This document shows positions 1-6,678 of a stretch of 9,832 nucleotides of DNA, piece by piece (within the stretch, counting starts at the first letter, position 1; every line of letters begins with the position of its first letter). The stretch lies in NCBI GenBank assembly GCA_017429885.1, contig JAFROA010000369.1, positions 1 through 9,832 of the forward strand. The letters are read 5' to 3'. The translations under genes and the position numbers were made by a program. Source of the DNA: Bacteroidales bacterium. Its GTDB lineage: Bacteria; Bacteroidota; Bacteroidia; Bacteroidales; UBA932. The notes beneath the pieces are model-generated. The model searched no databases. It was not told the DNA's origin and saw only the letters and a program-made list of their open reading frames with translations.

Positions 1-260
1 AAGCTTACAAAGCCTATATGCAGATGCCTTACGACCGTGACACGTGGGACCCAACAGCGGTTCTATATGCGGTTGAGGGAGACAAATGGTTCGCGGTCTC
101 CGAGCCAGGAACCATAAAAGTGACAGAGGAGGGCTCAACCCTTTTCACACCAGATGAGAAAGGGACCAGGCGATACATTTCTGTGGATAAAGCCCAGGCT
201 GAAGCGATTAAGGCTCATTTCATTGAATTGATCACATCGAAACCTGCTAATAAGAAGTAA
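1..260 (+). CDS. Nucleoside hydrolase, C-terminal fragment (5' end cut by window edge)
   Basis: The reading frame is open from base 3 to the TAA at 258-260 and continues off the left edge, so only about the last 85 residues are present; the ATG codons at 18 and 24 are internal, not starts. The stretch MPYDRDTWDPTAVLYAV (bases 24-74) matches the conserved C-terminal motif of the inosine/uridine-preferring nucleoside hydrolase family, which cleaves the N-glycosidic bond of nucleosides to give free base and ribose. In that family the Asp of this motif is a calcium ligand. The Trp just before it resembles the Trp-Asp pair that stacks on the base in purine-specific members, so purine preference is possible but inferred. 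The segment after it (WFAVSEPGTIKV, then a short acidic and basic tail) fits the usual family end. Full members are about 300-350 residues. Location in the cell cannot be judged because the N-terminus is missing. A ribokinase gene follows 27 bases downstream, which fits ribose salvage. Confidence 0.8.
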   Translation, partial: AYKAYMQMPYDRDTWDPTAVLYAVEGDKWFAVSEPGTIKVTEEGSTLFTPDEKGTRRYISVDKAQAEAIKAHFIELITSKPANKK

Positions 261-287
261 ATAATAGTAACACAACTTATAACCAAT

Positions 288-1190
288 ATGAAAGGAAAGA
301 TTCTGGTGATTGGAAGCACCAACACCGACATGACCGCTTTTTGCGCCAAAATGCCGGCTCCAGGGGAGACTGTGTTAGGGAACGACTTTGTTATGGGTCC
401 AGGAGGAAAAGGCGCGAATCAAGCCGTCGCCGCTAAAAGGTTGGACGGAGATGTCAAGTTCATTTGCAAGGTCGGAGATGATATTTTCGGCGAGAATACC
501 ATAAGGCATTTCAAAGAAGAAGGGCTTGACACTTCCGGAGTCATGATCTCAAAAAAGCTTTCTGGAGTGGCGTTGATCACCGTCGATGATAGTGCTGAGA
601 ATTGCATAGTTGTGGCGTCCGGTGCTAATAATGATTATACTGAGGAGGATATCCGTTCCTGCAAGGAAGCTATAGAGGCTTGCGACATATTGCTGATGCA
701 ACTGGAAATACCTGTTCCGGCAGTGCTCGAGGCCGCCAAAATAGCGCGCGAGGCCGGAAAGACCGTGGTCTTGAATCCAGCTCCAGCTATAGATTTGCCA
801 GACGAGATATTCCGTCACATCTCTCTTTTCATTCCTAACCAGCATGAGTTGGCGAAATATTCCGGTATGCCGGTAAGTGGGGAAGAATCCGCAGCAGCGG
901 CCGCTAAAGCGATGATGTCCAAAGGCGTAGGACGCCTGATAGTCACGATGGGAAGTAAAGGATCCTTGGTTTGCCAGGAGGAAGATACGACCTTTGTGCC
1001 GGCCAGGAAGGTTGACGCCGTGGACACAACGGGAGCCGGGGATTGCTATTGCGGAGCTCTTTGCGTGGCATTATCTGAAGGAGAATCCTTGATGGAGGCA
1101 GCCTCTTTCGCTACAAAAGCCGCAGCGGTGGCCGTGCAACGTCCCGGAGCGCAAGTAGCGATGCCTTTCAGAAGAGAAATAGTTGATTGA
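288..1190 (+). CDS. rbsK: Ribokinase (PfkB family)
   Basis: A complete 300-residue cytoplasmic protein, the normal length for ribokinase, which makes ribose 5-phosphate from ribose and ATP. Visible hallmarks: the N-terminal strand with GSTNTDMT (residues 9-16, Asp14 in the place of the sugar-binding Asp of E. coli ribokinase); PfkB signature 1 with GGKGANQAVAAK (39-50); QLE (138-140); LNPAPA (162-167), shared with E. coli RbsK; and PfkB signature 2 DTTGAGD (246-252), where the last Asp is the catalytic base and GAG forms the anion hole. The ATG at 288 is the first in frame after the preceding stop and places the sugar-binding motifs at the expected distances. No Shine-Dalgarno sequence precedes it; the 27-base gap upstream is AT-rich. 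The neighbouring nucleoside hydrolase and ARH-like genes both plausibly release ribose, which favours ribose over other sugars for this kinase. A related sugar or nucleoside kinase of the same family is the only real alternative. Confidence 0.92.
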   Translation: MKGKILVIGSTNTDMTAFCAKMPAPGETVLGNDFVMGPGGKGANQAVAAKRLDGDVKFICKVGDDIFGENTIRHFKEEGLDTSGVMISKKLSGVALITVDDSAENCIVVASGANNDYTEEDIRSCKEAIEACDILLMQLEIPVPAVLEAAKIAREAGKTVVLNPAPAIDLPDEIFRHISLFIPNQHELAKYSGMPVSGEESAAAAAKAMMSKGVGRLIVTMGSKGSLVCQEEDTTFVPARKVDAVDTTGAGDCYCGALCVALSEGESLMEAASFATKAAAVAVQRPGAQVAMPFRREIVD

Positions 1191-1215
1191 GAATCGTTTG
1201 AATCAAATAAGCCTT

Positions 1216-2781
1216 ATGAATATGAAAACACACAGACTATCAATTGTTTCCTTAGCGGCACTGGCTATCTTTGCCTGCGCTTGCGGAGAGAAAGCAGTCA
1301 AGACTGCCTCAATCCCCGCCGAAGTCACCATGTCCAAGGAAAAACTTATGGACAAAATCAAGGGCGGTTGGGCCGGACAGATGATCGGTTGTACCTATGG
1401 AGGACCGACGGAGTTCGTTTACAGCACCTTCATGAACGACAACCTTCCCATCGAGTGGCCTGAGCACAGGATTCAATGGTACTACGACCATATTCCCGGC
1501 CTGTACGATGACATCTACATGGACCTCACATTCGTGGATGTGTTTGAGAAAGAGGGTCTTGACGCTCCGATAGAGTCTTTCGCCAAGGCGTTCTCCACCG
1601 CTGGTTACCCGCTTTGGCACGCCAACCAGGCCGCCAGGAACAACATCCAAAACGGCATCATGCCCCCGGAATCCGGTTTCTGGAAGAACAATCCCCACGC
1701 AGATGATATAGACTTCCAGATTGAGGCTGATTACGCAGGAATCATGGCGCCCGGAATGCCCAATGCCGCGGCTCATTTCACAGACGAGATCGGTCACATG
1801 ATGAACTACGGTGACGGCTGGTATGGAGGAGTTTACGTGGCGGCCATGTATTCTCTCGCATTTGTCTCTGACGATGTAAATTTCATTGTCACTGAGGCGC
1901 TTAAGGCAATCCCTAAAGAGAGTAAATACTACCAGTGTATGGCCGATGTGATCGAGTGGTACAAACAGTATCCGGACAACTGGGAACTCACATGGGCAAG
2001 GGTTGAGCGCAAATGGGGCTTTGATATAGGCTGCTCGGAAGGAGCTTTCGGCACAACAAATATCGACGCCCTGATCAACAGCGCCTACATCATAATGGGT
2101 CTCCTTTACGGACAGGGCGATTTCTATAAGACTATAGATGTCTCGACACGCTGTGGAAAGGATTCCGACTGTAATCCGGCATCTTCTGGTGGTATTCTGG
2201 GCGTGATCCTGGGATACGATGGCATTCCCGACTATTGGAAGAAAGGAATGGCCGAGGTCGAGGACAGGAACCTGGCCTACACGGACATATCAATGAACAA
2301 GACCTACCAGATGTCCTTCAACCAAGCTCTTAAGGTGATAGAGAGATATGATGGCAAGATCGGTGATAAAGATGTGACTATCAAGACCCAGACTCCAGAG
2401 GCGGTTCGTTTGGAGCAGGCTTTTGAGGGCCATTGGCCAATCAAGAGAAGGGAAATAAGAAAGCCAATAAACGATGTCGGAGAGCAGGAGTTCACCGGGA
2501 AGGGAGTGGTCTTCACTTACTTGATGCCTATGGATAAGAAGGACGCCCAGACTGGCTATGTGGCTGAGGTTGAGGTATATCTTGACGGCGTTCTGGATCA
2601 GGTGGTGAAGCTTCCCGCTTCTAACAACAACCGCAGGCTCGATCTTTATTTCAAATATGATCTTCCCCTTGCCGCCCACAAGGTGTCTTTCAAGGTCAAG
2701 AATCCCGACAAGGTCCACCCTATAGAGATCCGTTCGATGATTATCTACTCCGATAAGCCGGAACCAATTAATCACCAGTAG
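1216..2781 (+). CDS. ADP-ribosylglycohydrolase-superfamily lipoprotein
   Basis: A 521-residue protein from ATG 1216. The frame is open back to a TTG at 1183 that overlaps the ribokinase gene, but ATG 1216 or ATG 1222 gives a clean lipoprotein signal: basic MKTHR, a hydrophobic stretch, then Cys21/Cys23 followed by GEK. The mature part begins with KLMDKIKGGWAGQMIGCTYG (44-63), like the first helix of the ARH/DraG fold. It then has LYDDIYMDL (96-104), aligned with the metal-binding T-D-D-T region, and RCGKDSDCNPASSGGILG (312-329), matching the second metal motif (DxD, Asp316 and Asp318) plus the following helix. About 140 C-terminal residues after 380 look beta-rich and are an extra domain. Known members remove ADP-ribose or related groups using two magnesium ions. 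Here the first motif has Tyr and Ile in place of both Thr, and the protein is exported, so the substrate is unlikely to be intracellular ADP-ribosyl-arginine. Position after nucleoside hydrolase and ribokinase suggests release of ribose from an ADP-ribose-like or ribosyl compound (inference). Confidence 0.8.
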   Translation: MNMKTHRLSIVSLAALAIFACACGEKAVKTASIPAEVTMSKEKLMDKIKGGWAGQMIGCTYGGPTEFVYSTFMNDNLPIEWPEHRIQWYYDHIPGLYDDIYMDLTFVDVFEKEGLDAPIESFAKAFSTAGYPLWHANQAARNNIQNGIMPPESGFWKNNPHADDIDFQIEADYAGIMAPGMPNAAAHFTDEIGHMMNYGDGWYGGVYVAAMYSLAFVSDDVNFIVTEALKAIPKESKYYQCMADVIEWYKQYPDNWELTWARVERKWGFDIGCSEGAFGTTNIDALINSAYIIMGLLYGQGDFYKTIDVSTRCGKDSDCNPASSGGILGVILGYDGIPDYWKKGMAEVEDRNLAYTDISMNKTYQMSFNQALKVIERYDGKIGDKDVTIKTQTPEAVRLEQAFEGHWPIKRREIRKPINDVGEQEFTGKGVVFTYLMPMDKKDAQTGYVAEVEVYLDGVLDQVVKLPASNNNRRLDLYFKYDLPLAAHKVSFKVKNPDKVHPIEIRSMIIYSDKPEPINHQ

Positions 2782-2790
2782 TTTAGTATT

Positions 2791-4122
2791 ATGAAAAGAC
2801 TCGTCGCCATCATTATTCTGCTCGGCTTCCTCTGTGTTGGTTGCGCGGAAAAGAGCACACCAAAAGAGGTGTCTTTAAAACTGGACCCATCAAAAGTGGA
2901 GTGGTTTAAGGACGCCAAGTTCGGTATGTTCATGCATTGGGGACTCTATTCCATCTTGGAGGGATCATACAACGGGCACACCATGCCTGACACCACTTTC
3001 CCGCAGGGAAACACATGGTACGCCGAATGGATTAAACCGCGCCTTGAAGTTCCGGACGATTACTACAATGGCCTTATCAACGAGTTCAATCCGGTGAAAT
3101 ACGACCCGGACAGTTGGGTCAAAGAAGCCAAGAACGCAGGAATGAAGTATTTGGTAATCACCGCTAAACATCATGATGGCTTCGCTTTGTGGGATTCTGA
3201 TGTGTCGGACTTTGATATCGCCTCCACTCCCTACAAGAAAGACCTGCTCGCTCCTCTGGTGGCCGCCTGTAAGAAGTATGGCTTGAAATATGGCTTCTAT
3301 TATTCTCATTGGCAAGATTGGGAAGATCCCGACGGAGCTATGCCTTATTGGTATCCCTGGCGTCCAGACGAGGATTTCGAGAAATATTGGCAAAGAAAAT
3401 CACTTCCTCAGGTCAAGGAGCTTATAGAGAAGTTCGATCCGGACCTTCTTTGGTTTGACACATGGGACTGGGAGAACCACATTACACCCGAACGTAGGGA
3501 TGAGCTAATCAGGCTGGTTAGGAGTCTCAGCGACAAGTGCCTCATCAACGGACGCATTTGTTATTCGAATCCGGGAGATAATATCGATTTCCTTGAGATG
3601 CACGACAACGCCTACCCTAAGGAGATGCTGGACAAGCCGTGGCAGACCCCGGCCACAATGCAGAATTCCTGGGCATATCACGGCAAAGATTATAATTGGA
3701 AGCCCGCCAACAGAATGCTCCGATATCTGGTTAATAACACCTCAATGGGGGGCAACTACCTCCTTAACGTAGGCCCCAAGGCAGACGGGACGCTACCCGC
3801 TCCGGCTATCCGTAGACTTAGGGAGATGGGTGCCTGGTTGGATGTGAATGGCGAGGCGGTGTTCGGCTCTTCTCCCACTGACTATAAAATGCCGGAAGGA
3901 ATATACACGACCCAGAAGGAAACTCCTGACGGGAAGAACCTTTATATTTTCCTTACCAGCCCGGTCCCGACTGTTACCGTTCCCGCTGTTTTATCGGGGA
4001 AATGCGAGGTCTTGGAAACCGGACAGCCGATAGATATGTCAGTCATTGGGGGAGAGACAGTTATAACTCTTCCTGAGAGCATTTTCAAGGATGATTCGAT
4101 AGTGGTTTTGAGATGCCATTAG
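2791..4122 (+). CDS. GH29 alpha-L-fucosidase-like lipoprotein
   Basis: 443 residues with a lipoprotein signal peptide (MKR, hydrophobic stretch, LCVGC with Cys18 as the lipidated residue). The GH29 barrel is recognisable throughout: WFKDAKFGMFMHWGLYSI (38-55, with His49), AKHHDGFALWDS (125-136, His127-His128), GLKYGFYYSHWQDW (164-177), LLWFDTWDW (219-227) and NYLLNVGPKADG (322-333), ending with GAWLDVNGEAVFGS (347-360). Asp223 in WFD is the expected catalytic nucleophile of this retaining family, which removes alpha-linked L-fucose. The usual Trp-Glu before the ...sWgY motif is Trp-Gln here (284-285), so the acid/base is not obvious; Glu269 and Glu278 are candidates. Only a short beta region follows the barrel, with no additional carbohydrate-binding module. 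The gene starts 9 bases after the ARH-like gene with no Shine-Dalgarno sequence, and its 3' end overlaps folK by 10 bases. Family assignment is secure; fucose specificity is likely but not proven. Confidence 0.9.
   Translation: MKRLVAIIILLGFLCVGCAEKSTPKEVSLKLDPSKVEWFKDAKFGMFMHWGLYSILEGSYNGHTMPDTTFPQGNTWYAEWIKPRLEVPDDYYNGLINEFNPVKYDPDSWVKEAKNAGMKYLVITAKHHDGFALWDSDVSDFDIASTPYKKDLLAPLVAACKKYGLKYGFYYSHWQDWEDPDGAMPYWYPWRPDEDFEKYWQRKSLPQVKELIEKFDPDLLWFDTWDWENHITPERRDELIRLVRSLSDKCLINGRICYSNPGDNIDFLEMHDNAYPKEMLDKPWQTPATMQNSWAYHGKDYNWKPANRMLRYLVNNTSMGGNYLLNVGPKADGTLPAPAIRRLREMGAWLDVNGEAVFGSSPTDYKMPEGIYTTQKETPDGKNLYIFLTSPVPTVTVPAVLSGKCEVLETGQPIDMSVIGGETVITLPESIFKDDSIVVLRCH
4113..4122 (+). other. 10-base overlap of GH29 3' end and folK 5' end
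   Basis: The GH29 stop TAG occupies 4120-4122 while the folK ATG is at 4113 in another frame. If folK starts instead at GTG 4122, the overlap shrinks to one base. Either way the two genes are interlocked and must share a transcript unless a promoter lies inside the GH29 gene; none was recognised by eye. Confidence 0.75.
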
Positions 4123-4583
4123 TGAATGTATATTTCTCTTTGGGGAGTAACCTTGGCGACAGGGAAAGAAATATCTCCGAGGCGCTTCACCTGATGGATG
4201 AGGCGTTCGGGGTCCATTATTCCTCCCTTTCCAAAACCATTGAGACGGAGCCGATGGGTTTCGTCGGAGACCCGTTCCTGAATGCGGCTGTCTTGTACCG
4301 GATTCCGGCCGAGAGCCCACTTTGGACTCTTTATCAGGTTAAGTCCATTGAGAGGGAAATGGGGCGTACGGATTCTCCTGAATATGACGCCAAAGGGAAT
4401 AGGGTTTATTATTCAAGGATTATTGATATTGACATCCTGTTTTATGGCAAGGAAATAATTGACACTCCAGAACTTACAATACCTCATAAAGGAATCGCCG
4501 AAAGACCTTTCGTTATGATTCCCTTGCGGGAGATAGCCAGACCTTCCCTTAAGAAAGCCTTTCCTGAGATATTTAACAGATAG
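4113..4583 (+). CDS. folK: 2-amino-4-hydroxy-6-hydroxymethyldihydropteridine diphosphokinase (HPPK)
   Basis: A 156-residue cytoplasmic protein, typical for HPPK. The enzyme transfers pyrophosphate from ATP to 6-hydroxymethyl-7,8-dihydropterin in folate synthesis, just before dihydropteroate synthase. Sequence support: FSLGSNLGDRERNI (8-21), the N-terminal family signature; the pterin-side segment TEPMGFVGDPFLNAAV (45-60), including the conserved FLNAA; and SRIIDIDILFYG (101-112), where Asp105 and Asp107 are the magnesium-binding pair. The motif IPHKGIAERPFVMIPL (123-138) matches the family's C-terminal P-H-x(4)-R-x-F-V-x-x-P-L pattern. The ATG at 4113 overlaps the end of the GH29 gene by 10 bases; a GTG at 4122 would keep the whole LGSN signature and is an alternative start. 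No Shine-Dalgarno sequence is seen. A folate gene inside a glycosidase operon is unusual, and nothing in it looks degraded, so it is probably functional and co-transcribed. Confidence 0.93.
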   Translation: MPLVNVYFSLGSNLGDRERNISEALHLMDEAFGVHYSSLSKTIETEPMGFVGDPFLNAAVLYRIPAESPLWTLYQVKSIEREMGRTDSPEYDAKGNRVYYSRIIDIDILFYGKEIIDTPELTIPHKGIAERPFVMIPLREIARPSLKKAFPEIFNR

Positions 4584-4590
4584 TGGAGAT

Positions 4591-6678
4591 ATGAGCGGAA
4601 AGGGATTCTTTTTATTCGTGACAGTCCTGATTTTGGGGGCTTGCGGAGCAGATAAGTCCCGGAATTGTCAGTTTGACTTCACAAAAGGGCTGGAGAAGGT
4701 CGCCTCTGGAGTGTGGAAAGCGGAGATCGGGAATCCGGACAAGGTCAATTTGCTAAGCGAGTTGGATTTCAATCCGAAGATCGACGCCATAAACAATATA
4801 GAGGAGGCTGAACTTCCTGTTGACAAGGCGGAGATAACGGCGGAAGTATTTGATGGTAAGACTTATATCCGGTTCCCTCTGGACAAGGAGGAGAAGATTT
4901 ACGGCCTCGGTCTCAACTTCCAGTCCGTTCAACAACGGGGCAGGATCGCCAGGCTTCATGTGGATCACTACGGAGGTTCGGACAACGGTCGCACCCATGC
5001 GCCGGTGCCGTTCTTCGTGTCAAGCAAGGGTTACGGGGTGCTGATCAATGCGGCGAGGTATATTGATGTTTATGCCGGCACGTCTGTCCGCAAAGACACA
5101 AAGAACCCACCCGTGTTGTACAACCGCAATACGGACCGGGATTGGAGTGCCCAACCATATTCGGATAATCTTGAGTTCCTGGTGCCTGCAGAGGGTGTGG
5201 AATTGGTGTTTTTCTCTGGGAAAAGCATGCTCGATGTGGTTCGTCGCTTCAATCTATATAATGGAGGCGGGGTTTTGCCTCCGAAATGGGGGCTTGGCTT
5301 CTGGCACAGGGTTCCGACCCTTTTCAGCGAGGAACAAGTGAAAGAAGAAGTTGGCGAGTTCAAAAAGAGAGGTTTCCCTCTCTCCGTCATAGGCTTGGAG
5401 CCGGGATGGATGACTCGGGCATATCCTTGTACTTATCAGTGGGATCCGGGACGTTTCCCCAATCCGGAGGCTTTTGTGAAAGATATGGCGGCTCAGGATA
5501 TAAAGGTCAACCTTTGGGTCAATCCCGGGGTGGCGCCAGATTGCGAAATCGCCTCAGAGATCGAAGCTTACACGGGCACACATACGGAGTGGAACGGGAT
5601 GCTCCCTGATTATTCCATGACTCAGACCAAGAAGATAATGGGAGACCATTTTTCTCGTAACGCCATTGACAAGGGGGTGAGTGGTTTCAAGATGGACGAG
5701 AATGATGGCTATGACTTCTGGGTTGCTCCAGACGTGGCAAAATATCCCTCCGGAATATCCGGGGAGCAAATGCGCCAGATTTACGGTTCGCTGATGCAGA
5801 GTTTCATGACCGGTCTTTACCGGCGGAAAAATGAGAGAACCTATGGCCTTGTCAGGGCGGGCAACGCAGGGACAACGTCTTATCCCTTTGTGATTTATAA
5901 TGATTATTACAATCACAGGGATTTTATCACAGCACTCATCAACAGCTCTTTCATCGGTGTTCTTTGGACTCCTGAGGTACGAGCCTCAAAGACATCCGAG
6001 GAATGGCTTCGGAGAATGCAGACCGTCTGTTTCTCTCCCCTAGCAATGCTGAATGCCTGGGCAGACGGTACGAAGCCTTGGTCATTCGCCGATGTAGAGG
6101 AGCAAGTACGTCAGGTGATGATTCTGAGGATGTGTCTTATACCATACCTTTACACCACTTTCGCCCACTATGCTTTTGATGGGATTCCTCCTGTACGGGC
6201 AATGTGTCTCGAACCTGGTTGTGAGGCGGATCCCAAGGATCAGTTTATGGTCGGGGAAAGCCTTTTGGTCGCCCCGTTGTTCGCCGGGGAGACCTCCAGG
6301 AAGGTGATTCTCCCAAAGGGGAAGTGGTATGACTTCTATACAGGGGATTTCGTTGGAGATGGGGAGACTGTTTCGGTGGAACCTGGCCTCGACAAGATCC
6401 CTGTATTGGTGAAAGACGGTGGAATCATTCCCATGTACGAGCCTATGACTACACTTCCTGAGGGTCCGGTACCTGTTTCTGTCCGCCACTATGGTGTCAA
6501 GGCTTCGTCGTTTGACCTGTACGATGACGATGGCCGTACCTACGACTACGAAAAGGGAGAGTTCACTTGGATCAGATTGGTGGCAGATCCTGCCGTCGCC
6601 AGCGGAAAGGCGACGGTATTTGATGATGGAACCATCTGGTCTTTCAATGATTACGAATTCAAATTCATGACTAAGTGA
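4591..6678 (+). CDS. GH31 family glycoside hydrolase, lipoprotein
   Basis: 695 residues, 7 bases after folK. The N-terminus has a short hydrophobic signal ending in LILGAC, a clear lipobox with Cys18. An N-terminal beta-sandwich (about 25-220; EKIYGLGLNFQSVQQRGR, 101-118, is the typical galactose-mutarotase-like segment) precedes the (beta/alpha)8 barrel. Barrel landmarks are LPPKWGLGFWHR (229-240), LSVIGLEPGWM (264-274), INLWVNPG-like KVNLWVNPG (305-313), GFKMDEND (365-372) with Asp369 as the predicted nucleophile, and RAGNAG then VIYNDYYNHRDF (422-445) with Asp438 in the place of the general acid/base. After the barrel, FMVGESLLVAPLF (552-564), LPKGKWYDFYTGDF (574-587) and IPVLVKDGGIIPM (603-615) are typical GH31 C-terminal beta-domain motifs. 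GH31 enzymes are retaining exo-glycosidases on alpha-glucosides, alpha-xylosides, alpha-galactosides, N-acetylgalactosaminides or sulfoquinovosides. The active-site wording here is not that of canonical alpha-glucosidases or alpha-xylosidases, so the substrate is left open. Its stop overlaps the next gene's start. Confidence 0.9.
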   Translation: MSGKGFFLFVTVLILGACGADKSRNCQFDFTKGLEKVASGVWKAEIGNPDKVNLLSELDFNPKIDAINNIEEAELPVDKAEITAEVFDGKTYIRFPLDKEEKIYGLGLNFQSVQQRGRIARLHVDHYGGSDNGRTHAPVPFFVSSKGYGVLINAARYIDVYAGTSVRKDTKNPPVLYNRNTDRDWSAQPYSDNLEFLVPAEGVELVFFSGKSMLDVVRRFNLYNGGGVLPPKWGLGFWHRVPTLFSEEQVKEEVGEFKKRGFPLSVIGLEPGWMTRAYPCTYQWDPGRFPNPEAFVKDMAAQDIKVNLWVNPGVAPDCEIASEIEAYTGTHTEWNGMLPDYSMTQTKKIMGDHFSRNAIDKGVSGFKMDENDGYDFWVAPDVAKYPSGISGEQMRQIYGSLMQSFMTGLYRRKNERTYGLVRAGNAGTTSYPFVIYNDYYNHRDFITALINSSFIGVLWTPEVRASKTSEEWLRRMQTVCFSPLAMLNAWADGTKPWSFADVEEQVRQVMILRMCLIPYLYTTFAHYAFDGIPPVRAMCLEPGCEADPKDQFMVGESLLVAPLFAGETSRKVILPKGKWYDFYTGDFVGDGETVSVEPGLDKIPVLVKDGGIIPMYEPMTTLPEGPVPVSVRHYGVKASSFDLYDDDGRTYDYEKGEFTWIRLVADPAVASGKATVFDDGTIWSFNDYEFKFMTK
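6675..6678 (+). other. GTGA start/stop overlap between GH31 and GH106-like genes
   Basis: The TGA stop of the GH31 gene (6676-6678) lies inside GTGA, whose GTG begins the GH106-like frame. No Shine-Dalgarno sequence precedes it. Such 4-base overlaps normally mean that translation of the second gene is coupled to termination of the first, so GH31 and the GH106-like enzyme are probably made together. The start itself is inferred from the signal peptide it produces. Confidence 0.7.

Noticed and set aside
261..287. Possible promoter or terminator in the gap before ribokinase
   Set aside because: The 27 bases are AT-rich but contain neither a TTTG/TAnnTTTG promoter pair nor an inverted repeat strong enough to call.
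1183..1215. Start of the ARH-like gene at TTG 1183
   Set aside because: It would overlap the ribokinase gene and put eleven mostly polar residues before the lipoprotein signal peptide; ATG 1216 or 1222 gives a normal signal sequence.
1309..1797. 162-residue open frame on the minus strand
   Set aside because: Antisense to the conserved first half of the ARH-like protein; a product of codon bias in the real gene.
2290..2775. 161-residue open frame on the minus strand
   Set aside because: Antisense to the C-terminal domain of the ARH-like protein, with no family resemblance.
4039..4320. 93-residue open frame on the minus strand spanning the GH29/folK junction
   Set aside because: It covers conserved folK signature sequence on the other strand and has no recognisable domain.
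4585..4590. GGAGAT directly before the GH31 ATG as a Shine-Dalgarno site
   Set aside because: It ends immediately at the start codon, too close for normal spacing, and the other starts in the window lack such a site.
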